From Paenibacillus sp. 37 (GTDB lineage Bacteria > Bacillota > Bacilli > Paenibacillales > Paenibacillaceae), in contig NZ_CP043761.1 in assembly GCF_008386395.1 (NCBI RefSeq), positions 2,294,001-2,358,000 on the forward strand: a stretch of DNA of 64,000 nucleotides, written 5' to 3'. The position numbers and the translations under genes were made by a program. Below the pieces are notes generated by a model, which was given only the letters and a program-made list of their open reading frames with translations, ran no database searches and had not been told where the DNA came from. Numbering within the stretch: the first letter of the stretch is position 1; each line of letters opens with the position of its first letter. This document shows positions 41,361-50,595 of the stretch, piece after piece.

Positions 41361-42482
41361 TTAGAGAAAGGATTCATAACGCTGTTGGAAAGAGGATTCC
41401 ATCTCCACTTGTCGAGCAAGTTGCTGCTGTACCTTTGCACCGCGAATCGTCTGAAGTTCCTGAAGTTGTGTAGTGGAACTGAATTGATCTGCAGCCATTT
41501 GGACAAGTAATTCGGAGAGCACATCCGCATCTTCGAGCGCGGCATTAAGTCCAAACGCACCGGTTGGGGTCATGGTATGAGCGGCATCACCGATGAGTAC
41601 AACATTGTCCTGTGCCCACGACTGGCAATAGCTGCTTTCGACAGATAACAGAACAAAATCACTCCAGCTCTGAATATTGGCAGCTACAGAATCAGACAGG
41701 CAAGGAAAAGCAGATACAAGTTTATCTACAAAAGGAGCAATCGGCTGCTCTCGCAGCTTGGAGTAAGCTCCCTCGGGAATGTTCCACCCAATCTGAACAT
41801 AACCGCCGAACTGTGAGAACAGTGCGAGCTGTTGACCATCCATGCTGGCCATCCGAACAGCGGGTTCCCAACCTACGGGTGCCGGAATGCGTGCCCAGAG
41901 CAAATCATACCCGTGCTTGCGAATCTCCGGGGTCATACCGGAATGTTTGCGTACCGCAGAGTATCTGCCATCAGCGCCAACAATTACAGATGCTTCAATG
42001 GAGGCAGGAACGCCGTTCTGCCGAATGTTAATACCCACGACCTGGCCGTTCTTGTCTCGTAACAAACCGGTCATAATCGTATTGAATAGTACTTGTTTAT
42101 ATGAACTGTGCTGCTGAGCATGCGACACGATGGCTTCCAGGAGATGATCTTGGGGTACATGAATACCAACATGAGATTCTCCATTGCCCGGTGATACCGT
42201 ATGAATAATCTGCCCATTTTCCCAATACTGAATCTGTTCCAAGAGCAGCGCTCCGCGTTCCTGAATGAGGGAATAGAGGCCGTGTTTATTCAAAATGGCT
42301 TCGCCATCCACATTGAGCAACTCCCCGCGAAAAGACTTGTGCAGGTGGGGCTGCCGCTCAATGAGCATCGTGGAGATTCCTTGTTGATTCAGTAAATAAG
42401 AAAGCAAAGCACCGCCAGGACCTGCGCCGACGATGCAAACATCTGTTTTGAGTTGAGATTGTATATTCTGATTCATGTGCAT
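41361..42482 (-). CDS. FAD-dependent monooxygenase (PHBH/UbiH type)
   Basis: 373-residue flavoprotein aromatic hydroxylase-type enzyme; NAD(P)H and oxygen would be used to hydroxylate an unknown substrate. The FAD dinucleotide-binding motif VCIVGAGPGGALLSYLLNQQGISTMLIER lies at residues 16-44, the DG motif is VIVGADGRYSAVRKHSG, and the second FAD motif is VVLIGDAAHTMTPTGAFGLNAALEDADVLSELL. The start can be ATG 42482 or ATG 42476; AAGGGA lies upstream of both. The gene is divergent from a MarR-type regulator, a common arrangement in which the regulator controls the flavoenzyme in response to a phenolic ligand (inference). Confidence 0.88.
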   Translation of the reverse strand: MHMNQNIQSQLKTDVCIVGAGPGGALLSYLLNQQGISTMLIERQPHLHKSFRGELLNVDGEAILNKHGLYSLIQERGALLLEQIQYWENGQIIHTVSPGNGESHVGIHVPQDHLLEAIVSHAQQHSSYKQVLFNTIMTGLLRDKNGQVVGINIRQNGVPASIEASVIVGADGRYSAVRKHSGMTPEIRKHGYDLLWARIPAPVGWEPAVRMASMDGQQLALFSQFGGYVQIGWNIPEGAYSKLREQPIAPFVDKLVSAFPCLSDSVAANIQSWSDFVLLSVESSYCQSWAQDNVVLIGDAAHTMTPTGAFGLNAALEDADVLSELLVQMAADQFSSTTQLQELQTIRGAKVQQQLARQVEMESSFQQRYESFL

Positions 42483-42747
42483 AAGTCCCTTGCATTATAA
42501 TGGTGACGCTTTATTTACTTTATAACAACAGATTTATTAAAATCATTAAGTAACTAAAAGTAACTTTAAAGATATAGGTTATTATAAACAAACTCGTTGC
42601 CATAATGCAATAGGTGAAACCCGAAATAAAACAAGAGTGTGGCAGTCAACGATAGAGTGTCGGATACAAGCGCATTTTTCACAAACATCATAGTGTAAAT
42701 ATGTTACAATATAAGGTAGGTTATGATGAAAGGCAGGAGGAACGTTT

Positions 42748-43230
42748 ATGAGCCCGGATACGGAGCGAAACTCTCAATTGGCAAATGTAGATCAATTGTT
42801 GGAGGCCTTCTTCAGATATAAAAACAAAGTATTGGATCAGCAGCAGAAGACCGAAACCAACTGTAAACTGAATCCGACAAAAAGTCATATATTGGGCATG
42901 ATTTTACGTGAAAAACGCTGCATGGCGGTTGATGTGGCCAGACAACTCAGTTTGTCTTCCGGCGCAACCACCATTGTACTGAATCAACTGGAGACGGAAG
43001 GGTTGATCCAGCGGGTGCGCAGTGAAGAAGATCGGAGAATTGTGTGGCTGTCCTTAACGGATGAAGGCGCGCAGCTTGCCAAGACACTTAATGCGAATCG
43101 CGGCCGAATGACGTGGGAATTGTTGCAAGCACTTTCCGAAGAGGAGCAACAGCAGATGTTTGGCATGCTGAAGAAAATTGAGCTGAAACTGCTGGAGAAC
43201 ATGAAATCGTTTGAACAGATTCATCGGTAG
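42748..43230 (+). CDS. MarR family transcriptional regulator
   Basis: 160-residue winged-helix regulator, likely a dimeric repressor relieved by small aromatic or oxidised ligands. The DNA-binding core is KSHILGMILREKRCMAVDVARQLSLSSGATTIVLNQLETEGLIQRVRSEEDRRIVWLSLTDEGAQLAKTL at about residues 50-115, with the wing DRRIVWLSLT containing the conserved Asp-Arg. N- and C-terminal helices for dimerisation flank it. GGCAGGAGGAACG precedes the ATG. Divergent from the flavin monooxygenase; the 265-base AT-rich gap holds a direct repeat AAGTAACT / AAGTAACT near 42550-42570 but no clear palindrome for MarR. Confidence 0.9.
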   Translation: MSPDTERNSQLANVDQLLEAFFRYKNKVLDQQQKTETNCKLNPTKSHILGMILREKRCMAVDVARQLSLSSGATTIVLNQLETEGLIQRVRSEEDRRIVWLSLTDEGAQLAKTLNANRGRMTWELLQALSEEEQQQMFGMLKKIELKLLENMKSFEQIHR

Positions 43231-43255
43231 TCCATATATGACTTGATCCTTGAAG

Positions 43256-43318
43256 ACGTCAGTCCTCATGAGTTCGTCCCTAATTGCGGAGGGGTGAGCC
43301 TTGAAGACTGGCGTTTTT
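43256..43318 (+). terminator. Terminator of the marR gene
   Basis: ACGTCAGTC / GACTGGCGT stem (one G-T pair) closing a long branched loop (inner CTCAT / GTGAG-like arm), then TTTTT. Confidence 0.7.
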
Positions 43319-43326
43319 GAGTTTGT

Positions 43327-43626
43327 TCATAAATGAAAGCGAACCACATGATCCGTCATGCCTTCTTGGATCAAAATTTCTTTTTGCTTGCTGCCCATCA
43401 GGTCAAAGTGGGGAAAGGGCTGCCGCCGATGAATGTATCGCGGGTCCAGCCCATGATCGTTGCACCAACGCTCGAGACGTTCCAGATCTGCACAGCCAAC
43501 TTTGGTGACACTGGTGATGTCGGGGAATCGGTTGTCAATCCAGAAATGAGTGAGGTACGCAATCTCACCACGAGCCACTTGTTCCTTCCACGCAGCAAGC
43601 TCTTGTCGTTTAATTCCAAATGCCAT
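43327..43626 (-). CDS. YneQ-like conserved hypothetical protein
   Basis: 99 residues, cytosolic. It starts AFGIKRQELAAWKEQVARGEIAYLTHFWIDNRFPDITSVTKVGCADLERLERW and ends ...PHFDLMGSKQKEILIQEG. This resembles the firmicute YneQ protein from memory; no function is established for it. ATG 43626 is chosen because GAAAGGAA lies upstream and homologues start at MAFGIKR; the longer frame includes promoter-like sequence. It converges with the marR gene and is divergent from the antiporter gene. Confidence 0.72.
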   Translation of the reverse strand: MAFGIKRQELAAWKEQVARGEIAYLTHFWIDNRFPDITSVTKVGCADLERLERWCNDHGLDPRYIHRRQPFPHFDLMGSKQKEILIQEGMTDHVVRFHL

Positions 43627-43839
43627 AGATGTAAGTTCCTTTCCGAAGGGTATTGTCCTGAGCATATTGTAACATCTTATATACAGAATCCATCAGAATT
43701 CTTTCATTCAGACTGGTCTGAGACGAGTTGAATGGGTATATGAATATGACAACATTTTTATAATAAAGGTTGGATTATGTTAAAATAAACCTATACAACA
43801 AAGGTTTCACCACTTCTATAGCGGAAAGGGATTGTCATC

Positions 43840-45864
43840 ATGGAAATATTTATTGCCGTACTTGTGTTACTGGTCCTGATCGGTTTATCCAATATTTTAA
43901 ACCGGTTTGTACCCTTTATTCCCATTCCGCTCATTCAAATCGTGCTTGGTGTAGCTATAGCTTTGCTTCCTGCAGGTGTTCACCTGCCGTTGAATCCGGA
44001 ATTATTCTTTGTACTGTTCATCGCACCTTTGTTATACAACGATGGTAAGCGAACTCCAAGGAATGAATTATGGAATCTGCGTGCACCGATACTTCTGCTT
44101 GCACTAGGGCTTGTATTCGTGACAGTAGTCGTGGCGGGATATGCCATTCACTGGCTGATTCCTTCGATTCCGTTACCTGCTGCTTTTGCTCTTGCAGCCA
44201 TATTGTCCCCGACAGATGCAGTGGCCGTTGGCGCCATGGCAGGGCGAGTACATTTGCCCAAAGGCATACATAGACTTCTTGAAGGTGAAGCATTAATGAA
44301 TGATGCATCCGGCCTGGTCGCCTTCAAATTCGCAATTGCAGCCACAGTTACAGGTGTATTTTCCCTGGCGAATGCAACTTTTAGTTTTATTCTGATTGCG
44401 ATTGGCGGGCTTCTTGTCGGGGCCTTGTTATCTTTTCTGTTAATCAGGCTAGGGGTATGGATCCGTAGACTGGGCATGGAAGATGTGACAATTCACATGC
44501 TGCTGCAAATCCTGACGCCATTTATCATCTATCTGGTGAGTGAAGAAATTGGGGTATCAGGTATTCTTGCGGTAGTGGCAGGCGGTATTATCCACGCCAT
44601 TGAGCGTGACCGTGCTGAATCGGTTCAGTTGAAAATGCAGGTGGTATCTGCGAGCACATGGTCAGTCATTTTATTTATACTAAATGGTCTGGTGTTTGTT
44701 ATTCTGGGTGTACAGGTCCCGGATGTGTTGAGTACCATATTTGAAAATGTTTCGTTTAATAATCTGCAGGTGTTGGGATATGTAGGCTTGATCTCGGTGC
44801 TACTGCTGGTTCTGCGCTTTCTCTGGATCTATCTGTTCTGGCAAGGGAATGAATGGTTGCGTACCCAATCCTCTATAGGCAGTCCCAGATTCAAGGATAT
44901 TACGATCATTTCCCTCTCTGGGGTGCGGGGGGCTGTAACATTGGCGGGTGCGTTCTCCATTCCTTATGTGCTTCAGGATGGATCACCTTTCCCTGAACGG
45001 GATCTGATTATTTTCCTCGCGGCAGGAGTTATCCTCTTCTCCCTGATTGCGGCAAGCGTGTTTCTTCCGGTTCTGGCCAAGGACGATGGGAAATCCACAG
45101 AAGAAACACCGCAGAAGTCAGAACGAAAGGCACATGACATTATGCTGAATGCGGCAATACGAGCTGTCAAATCCGAAATGAACGATGAGAACAAAGCTGC
45201 CGCTCTCGCGGTTGTCTCCGACTTGTCCAAGTACATCAGACAGGCCGCAGGTCAGCTTACCGCCGATAAACGCAAAGATATTCAGAAACAAGAAACGGCT
45301 ATTAACCTGATTGCCACCCGTGCGGAACGTAAAGAAGTTGAAGTAATGTTGGACGAAAATGCAATTGCTTCTGATGCGGCCTTCAAATGTGACAGCTGGT
45401 TGGATCGCAAGGAAATGATGCTGGCGAATCGCGCAAACACTCAGTTCATGACTTCGATCAGCGAGATCGGGCGTGTGTTAGGACATCTGTTCACCAACCG
45501 GTCCCAGAAGCCGAATCAACCATTCATGCTAGAAAATGCAGAACTGTTCCGTCAGGTGAAGTTACGTACCTCTGAATCGGCAATTAAGGCCATTCGTGCC
45601 CATATGAATGATGGGAATCGAGTCGTCGCACTGTCGGTCATTGCCAAGTATGAGCGTGTAATTGCCAAATTGCGCACCTGGAACCAGGGTAAAACGGAAG
45701 ATCCGTTTAATCAGGAGAAATTGGAGTTGCAGATGGTGGCCATTCAGGAACAGCGTAATACGGTTCAACAGCTGTATGAAAACGGCGAAATCACCCGTGA
45801 TGTGGCTGCGAAACTTCGTCGGTTTATTAACGACGTTGAAGCGACTGCGCTGAAAAACACCTAA
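43840..45864 (+). CDS. Na+/H+ antiporter, CPA1 family (NhaK/NhaP-like)
   Basis: 674-residue cation/proton antiporter for sodium or potassium and pH homeostasis. The membrane part (about residues 1-410) has about twelve segments with the family motifs LFIAPLLYNDGKRTPR, ALAAILSPTDAVAVGAMAGRV (ion-site Asp), LLEGEALMNDASGLVAFKFA (the ND pair) and SLSGVRGAVTLAGAFSIP. A long cytoplasmic tail (about 415-674), highly charged and helical, follows, as in Bacillus NhaK, whose length (about 670) fits. The ATG follows GGAAAGGGATTG. Single gene with no visible partner. Confidence 0.9.
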   Translation: MEIFIAVLVLLVLIGLSNILNRFVPFIPIPLIQIVLGVAIALLPAGVHLPLNPELFFVLFIAPLLYNDGKRTPRNELWNLRAPILLLALGLVFVTVVVAGYAIHWLIPSIPLPAAFALAAILSPTDAVAVGAMAGRVHLPKGIHRLLEGEALMNDASGLVAFKFAIAATVTGVFSLANATFSFILIAIGGLLVGALLSFLLIRLGVWIRRLGMEDVTIHMLLQILTPFIIYLVSEEIGVSGILAVVAGGIIHAIERDRAESVQLKMQVVSASTWSVILFILNGLVFVILGVQVPDVLSTIFENVSFNNLQVLGYVGLISVLLLVLRFLWIYLFWQGNEWLRTQSSIGSPRFKDITIISLSGVRGAVTLAGAFSIPYVLQDGSPFPERDLIIFLAAGVILFSLIAASVFLPVLAKDDGKSTEETPQKSERKAHDIMLNAAIRAVKSEMNDENKAAALAVVSDLSKYIRQAAGQLTADKRKDIQKQETAINLIATRAERKEVEVMLDENAIASDAAFKCDSWLDRKEMMLANRANTQFMTSISEIGRVLGHLFTNRSQKPNQPFMLENAELFRQVKLRTSESAIKAIRAHMNDGNRVVALSVIAKYERVIAKLRTWNQGKTEDPFNQEKLELQMVAIQEQRNTVQQLYENGEITRDVAAKLRRFINDVEATALKNT

Positions 45865-45972
45865 TCCGATAAATCCGATATTTTAAATATGCTAAACGGT
45901 TTGATATAATATGGACAAGAAAGACATCACAACTAAATTGTACTTATTCGATCAGTGAAGGAGAGATGAGAC

Positions 45973-46911
45973 ATGGCAGAACAACAAATTCGGTTGGGTA
46001 AAACGGATCTGGTCGTGAATCCCATTGGACTGGGTGCGAATGCAGTAGGCGGACATAATATCTATCCGGACATGCTGAATGATGAGACGGGTAAGGAAGT
46101 GGTTCGTACAGCTTTGAAACAAGGTATTAACTTTGTGGATACGGCATACATCTATGGACCTGAGCATTCCGAACGACTGATCGGCGAAGTATTGAAGGAA
46201 ACCGGTCAGCGGCAGAATATCATCATTGCGACCAAGGCAGCTCATAAATTGGTGGATGGCAAGATTGTCATGGATAACTCACCTGCTTTTCTGAAAACAG
46301 CCGTGGATGAGGCGTTGAAACGTCTGCAAACCGATTACATTGATCTGTTCTACATCCACTTTCCGGATGAACATACGCCTAAGGATGAAGCGGTAGATGC
46401 GTTAAAACAATTAAAAGACGCTGGTAAAATCCGCGCCATTGGCGTATCTAATTTCTCCATTGATCAGTTGCGTGAAGCCAACAAGGACGGGCATGTAGAC
46501 GTACTGCAATCTGAATATAATCTGTTCAAAAGAGATGCGGAGAAAGAGCTGTTGCCGTATACGGCTGAGCATAACATTTCTTTTGTGCCCTATTTCCCAC
46601 TGGCTGCGGGACTGCTGGGCGGTAAATATAATCGCAATACAACCTTTCAGGATGGACGGGCGAAGAACCCGCTGTTTACAGGTGAAGCTTTCATTGAAAA
46701 TTTGGATAAAGTTGAGCAATTGCGCAGCATGGCACAATCCAAGGATGTTGAGGTCGCTCATCTGGTTCTGGCCTGGTACCTGACACAGCCTTCCATTGAT
46801 GCATTGATTCCGGGTGCCAAGCGACCGGAACAGGTCATTAACAATATGCAAACATTAAATGTGGAATTAACTGCTGAGGAAATTGCAGTCGTGGATCAGA
46901 TCTTTCGTTAA
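45973..46911 (+). CDS. Aldo/keto reductase
   Basis: 312-residue NADPH-dependent oxidoreductase with the aldo/keto reductase barrel. The catalytic tetrad is visible: Asp and Tyr in [16 protein letters not shown], Lys in [10 protein letters not shown], and His in [12 protein letters not shown]. Cofactor-binding segments are [25 protein letters not shown] and the C-terminal [14 protein letters not shown]. It is closest to the bacterial IolS/YccK-type group from memory. The substrate is unknown. GAAGGAGAGATGAGAC precedes the ATG. It lies 66 bases before a polysaccharide deacetylase gene, without a terminator in between, so co-transcription is possible. Confidence 0.92.
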   Translation: MAEQQIRLGKTDLVVNPIGLGANAVGGHNIYPDMLNDETGKEVVRTALKQGINFVDTAYIYGPEHSERLIGEVLKETGQRQNIIIATKAAHKLVDGKIVMDNSPAFLKTAVDEALKRLQTDYIDLFYIHFPDEHTPKDEAVDALKQLKDAGKIRAIGVSNFSIDQLREANKDGHVDVLQSEYNLFKRDAEKELLPYTAEHNISFVPYFPLAAGLLGGKYNRNTTFQDGRAKNPLFTGEAFIENLDKVEQLRSMAQSKDVEVAHLVLAWYLTQPSIDALIPGAKRPEQVINNMQTLNVELTAEEIAVVDQIFR

Positions 46912-46977
46912 TGAGTTCGGGTGAATCGGGAAATGCTAACAGGGAGTTTACGTATGAAGACAAAGTGAGGACACCAC

Positions 46978-47766
46978 ATGAACCTGAAGGCAGCCCGAGT
47001 CATCGGAATGTTCACGCTAATTATTTTGCTGGGTAGCAGTTCTGCCTATGCGAAGCCTGTACAGAAGAACCGTCAGTATTATGAGGAACGAGGAGAGATA
47101 GTGTGGGAAGTTCCCACACAGGATAAACTCATCGCCCTTACCTTTGATGATGGACCAGATCCGATTCAGACTCCGCAGATTCTGGCTTTGCTTCAGCAGT
47201 ATCATGCCAAAGGAACTTTTTTTGTACTTGGCAAATGGGCAGATAAATTTCCTGAACTGATTAAGCAGGAACAGCTCGAAGGGCATGAAATCGCCAACCA
47301 TACGTATGCGCATACGTATGCAGTTCGATCAACACGTGCGGACAAGTACATGAATGATATGAACGAAGCGGAAAGTTCCATTATTAAAGCTGGTGCGGAG
47401 CGTCCCCTGTTGTTCAGGCCACCGGGCGGCTATTACAATGACATGGTCATCCAGGCTGCCAAACAAAAAGGGTATACCATTGTACTCTGGTCTTGGCATC
47501 AGGATACACGGGACTGGGCTTCTCCAGGTGTATCGGCTATCGTTAACAAAGTGTTGAAGAATGCACGTAATGGGGATATTGTACTCTTCCATGATAAGGT
47601 GGAAGGCAAGTCCCATACGGTAGCTGCACTCAAAACAATCCTGCCGAAGTTACAGCAGCAGGGGTACCAATTCGTTACGGTGTCTGAGCTGCTTGCTGTG
47701 AAGGCACGCGAAGCCGCGAAGGATGGAACTTCGCCTTCGTCTATTTTAAAGCATGTGCAGCCCTGA
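46978..47766 (+). CDS. Secreted polysaccharide deacetylase (NodB domain)
   Basis: Metal-dependent deacetylase of cell-wall N-acetylglucosamine, N-acetylmuramic acid or chitin oligomers; the exact glycan is open. The 262-residue precursor has a signal peptide to about residue 25 (SSAYA). NodB motifs: MT1 LTFDDGPDP (catalytic and metal Asp), MT2 HEIANHTYAH (metal His pair), MT3 FRPPGGYYND, MT4 WSWHQDTRDW and MT5 IVLFHDKVEG. All catalytic residues are present. Ribosome site GTGAGGACACC. A strong terminator follows. Confidence 0.92.
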   Translation: MNLKAARVIGMFTLIILLGSSSAYAKPVQKNRQYYEERGEIVWEVPTQDKLIALTFDDGPDPIQTPQILALLQQYHAKGTFFVLGKWADKFPELIKQEQLEGHEIANHTYAHTYAVRSTRADKYMNDMNEAESSIIKAGAERPLLFRPPGGYYNDMVIQAAKQKGYTIVLWSWHQDTRDWASPGVSAIVNKVLKNARNGDIVLFHDKVEGKSHTVAALKTILPKLQQQGYQFVTVSELLAVKAREAAKDGTSPSSILKHVQP

Positions 47767-47783
47767 ACATGGTAATCCAATTA

Positions 47784-47824
47784 GAAACCGAAGGTCTCAG
47801 TTGAAGAGACCTTCGGTTTCTTTA
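47784..47824 (+). terminator. Rho-independent terminator
   Basis: GAAACCGAAGGTCTC / AGAGACCTTCGGTTTC, a long near-perfect stem, then CTTTATCTT as a weak T-run. Confidence 0.88.
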
Positions 47825-47980
47825 TCTTGGTCTTCATATCAAACATGGAATCAGGCGTAGGAGGTTATTGCCGTGTCCCTTTTGTTTTGAAACCAAAACG
47901 TCTACAATAGATGGAGCTTTGTGTTTAAGGGTTATATAGTATACAAGATATGAATTACGACATAGAGGAGAGTGAACGTA

Positions 47981-48187
47981 TTGAATGGACAACAACGTGT
48001 AAATATTAAGCCAGGTCTGGAAGTGGACATTGTGCTGAAGCAGGATCAAGCTACAGGTAAGCTGACACGTGGCATTGTGAAGGATCTGTTAACCAAGTCA
48101 CCTACGCATCCACACGGAATCAAAGTACGACTGACGAGTGGTCAAGTGGGACGTGTGAAACAGGTCATTACAGGAGGCTCGAACTAA
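47981..48187 (+). CDS. ywbE: YwbE family protein
   Basis: 68-residue protein matching firmicute YwbE almost over its full length: GQQRVNIKPGLEVDIVLKQDQATGKLTRGIVKDLLTKSPTHPHGIKVRLTSGQVGRVKQV. It is a small basic beta-strand protein that suggests an RNA- or DNA-binding barrel, but no function is established. The start is TTG 47981, giving MNGQQR as in homologues, with GAGGAGAG 10 bases upstream; GTG 47972 is too close to that site. It lies 2 bases before a DUF4269 gene, so they form an operon. Confidence 0.88.
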   Translation: MNGQQRVNIKPGLEVDIVLKQDQATGKLTRGIVKDLLTKSPTHPHGIKVRLTSGQVGRVKQVITGGSN

Positions 48188-48189
48188 CT

Positions 48190-48789
48190 GTGGCCCAAAA
48201 TGGGGAGATGAGTACTACCGCAGAAGTAATGGCACATCTGGCTTCGGGCAATACACGTCAGCAGGACGCCTATTATGTGTTACAGAGTAGTGGATTGCTC
48301 GAAATATTAGCTGACTATCATCCGTATCCAGCAGGAACGGTACCAATTGATATTGATATTCCGGGCAGTGATCTGGATCTGCTGTGTTATGCAGAGGATC
48401 TGGATGTGTTTGAAGCCGAGATGTACAATCGAATCGGAGCCGTTGCTGAATTTCAATGTGTACGTGGTGGGGATCTTCCAGACCAACGTCCTTATGTGAC
48501 TTGTCATTTGCAAGTGGGACATTGGCCTGTGGAGATTTTTGCCCAATCCGTGCCGGTTAATAGGCAGAATGCATACCTACATATGATTGTGGAGTGGAGA
48601 TTGTTACAACTTTGGGGAGACGCGGGGCACCGTGAGATCCGCAGACTGAAACAGGCAGGGTGGAAGACGGAGCCTGCATTTGCTTCTGTACTTGGATTAC
48701 AGGGAGATCCATATTTGGACATGTTGCATCTGGCAGAGATGAAACGTGAAGATCTCTGGAACTGGGCGCGTTCACGCACGTTTTTTTGA
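48190..48789 (+). CDS. DUF4269 (nucleotidyltransferase-like) protein
   Basis: 199 residues of the DUF4269 family. Around residues 53-64 the motif IPGSDLDLLCY resembles the G-S-x-x-D-x-D metal site of nucleotidyltransferases, with a third acidic residue possible in VEIFAQ. The rest (CHLQVGHWPVEIFAQSVPVNRQNAYLHMIVEWRLL) fits the family. No substrate is known. GTG 48190 is chosen since AGGAGG lies 12 bases upstream, inside ywbE; ATG 48208 abuts a G-rich run and is less likely. Second gene of the ywbE operon; it ends in a T-run at 48780-48787 without a clear stem. Confidence 0.82.
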   Translation: MAQNGEMSTTAEVMAHLASGNTRQQDAYYVLQSSGLLEILADYHPYPAGTVPIDIDIPGSDLDLLCYAEDLDVFEAEMYNRIGAVAEFQCVRGGDLPDQRPYVTCHLQVGHWPVEIFAQSVPVNRQNAYLHMIVEWRLLQLWGDAGHREIRRLKQAGWKTEPAFASVLGLQGDPYLDMLHLAEMKREDLWNWARSRTFF

Positions 48790-48810
48790 ACGGTTTAGTA
48801 TAATCTTTGG

Positions 48811-50253
48811 TCAGATTAGAAAGATGGCTACAATTGTTGTTACCGTAAGTCCCAGCAGTACAGGCTTCAGGTTGCGTCTTGCAAGTTCAAAAGGATTGAC
48901 TCCGCAGATTGCAGCAGCAGGAATCAATGCCCATGGAATCAAGGTTCCGCCACCTACCCATATGGCTGCAACCTGACCGAGTGCTGTCAGCACAGGTGCG
49001 GAATCTGCCGATCCTGCAAACATGGACGCAATCGAGCCAACCAGGGATATCCCCGAGAACCCCGAACCATCCATACCAGTAACTGCTCCGGTCACCGTCA
49101 TTGTAATTGCGCCCACCGTATCATTCAATGGCACTAGTCCAGCAAGTGCGACCCCAAGATCATTCACAATCCCGTGTGAACCTTCAGGAAGAGGGTTGAT
49201 GAACAACTCCGTAATCGCAGCATCTCCCAGATAAAAAAATGCAGCTATGGGAATAACCGGTCCAAACACCTTGAAACCAAACTGAAATCCTTCAATTAAA
49301 TAGTTAGTCGTTTCCTCCGGTCCCGCATGTCGATGTGCGGCAAGGGTAACGGCGATCAGTATAACTACAGCAGTTCCGCCAATCAGAGCTGTTGCATCGC
49401 CGCCCTGCAACTTCAATACAAACATCAGAATCACATCAACTGCGAATAACAGAGGGATAAGCATAGCGAACGCCTTTTGCAAACGGGGCGACATGACTTG
49501 ACGTTGAACAGGCTGATTAGTGGGTAGGGAGGTGGACACAGGTTCTGATGAAAAAGAAGGTTCCGTGCTCACGGTACCTGATATAACGTTTGGGGAATGA
49601 ACAGGTGAGCCTGATTTCATCTCTTTGCGCAGCAACCAGAAGGCTGTAAGGGTAGATACGGTGCCCATGACAATGACCAGAGGTATGCTGGCCGTCATGA
49701 CGGAAGTAACGGGCAGACCGGCTGCATCGGCTGTAAGTTTGGGAGCCCCCTGAATAATGTAATCTCCCGACAGTGCAATCCCATGTCCAAACAGGTTCAT
49801 GGCAATAGCAGCTCCAATCGGAGGAAGGCCTACACGCACGGCTACAGGAAGCAGTACAGCACCGACCAAAGCTACTGCTGGGGATGGCCAGAAAAATAGC
49901 GATACGACCATCATGATCAATCCGATACCCCAATACGCGACCTGAGGAGAACGGATAAACCGGGTGACGGGTGTCACCATGACCTCATTGATGCCTGTTC
50001 TGATCAAAACACGGCTCATCGCCACAATAATCGAGATGATGAAGATCGTACTTAACAATTCTTTTGTTGCATAGATAAAACTGCTGAAGATCCCAGCAAC
50101 TGACCCGCTTAAGGTTTCGGTTGCCAGAAGTCCAATGGTCATAATACCCGCAACACAGATGATCGTGGTGTCCCTGCGCCGGATCATTACCGCAATAATC
50201 AAGATGATATATGCCAGATAGACATAGTGTAATGCCGTGAGTTGAATATTCAT
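48811..50253 (-). CDS. Polytopic membrane transporter, ion-transporter superfamily-like
   Basis: 480 residues with about eleven or twelve membrane segments, a cytoplasmic Ser/Thr/Pro-rich loop at about 215-255, and GSP/SG-rich re-entrant-like stretches (FGHGIALSGDYIIQGAP and DSAPVLTALGQVAAIWVGGGTLIPW). The pattern recalls IT-superfamily carboxylate or nucleobase exporters and the YhfA-like proteins of Bacillus, but I cannot assign a substrate. GGGAGG lies 8 bases before the ATG. It is convergent with ywbE-DUF4269 and divergent from the second sensor kinase, with no obvious partner gene. Confidence 0.7.
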   Translation of the reverse strand: MNIQLTALHYVYLAYIILIIAVMIRRRDTTIICVAGIMTIGLLATETLSGSVAGIFSSFIYATKELLSTIFIISIIVAMSRVLIRTGINEVMVTPVTRFIRSPQVAYWGIGLIMMVVSLFFWPSPAVALVGAVLLPVAVRVGLPPIGAAIAMNLFGHGIALSGDYIIQGAPKLTADAAGLPVTSVMTASIPLVIVMGTVSTLTAFWLLRKEMKSGSPVHSPNVISGTVSTEPSFSSEPVSTSLPTNQPVQRQVMSPRLQKAFAMLIPLLFAVDVILMFVLKLQGGDATALIGGTAVVILIAVTLAAHRHAGPEETTNYLIEGFQFGFKVFGPVIPIAAFFYLGDAAITELFINPLPEGSHGIVNDLGVALAGLVPLNDTVGAITMTVTGAVTGMDGSGFSGISLVGSIASMFAGSADSAPVLTALGQVAAIWVGGGTLIPWALIPAAAICGVNPFELARRNLKPVLLGLTVTTIVAIFLI

Positions 50254-50595
50254 CGAACAGGCCTCCCTACATCCTGGTGACTATCCCGAGGAGTGATATA
50301 TCGTATGCATGTCACGATCGGGCGTTCGTGGAGTTGAGGGCTTGCCGCAGCATTTATTTTTAGGGAGAAGCTTCTGAGCTATAAATGAAGGATTTATTTT
50401 ACAACTGGAGAATTTATTACTACATGAAGCTTGTTACTCTTGAAATTGGAGCGGATGAAAGTCATCAGAATTGATATGTGAAGGTCACGGGACCCCATAG
50501 ACAATGGCAAGCAGGGGTGATTACAATAAACATGCCATCATAAGGAAGAAAATAGAAAAACTATGTTGAACTAAAAGGGCGGGAATCCATAATCC
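50254..50595. other. Intergenic region upstream of the second kinase
   Basis: About 340 bases between the divergent transporter and kinase genes. AT-rich in the middle; a repeated GAAGCTT occurs twice (near 50368 and 50427). No promoter pair or hairpin stands out to me. Confidence 0.35.

Noticed and set aside
43333..43731. 132-codon plus-strand frame opposite the YneQ-like gene
   Set aside because: Antisense to a conserved small gene with its own ribosome site; no independent support.
47877..47892. Five-codon frame after TAGGAGG upstream of ywbE
   Set aside because: Too short to judge, and no hairpin or overlap links it to ywbE; left as chance.
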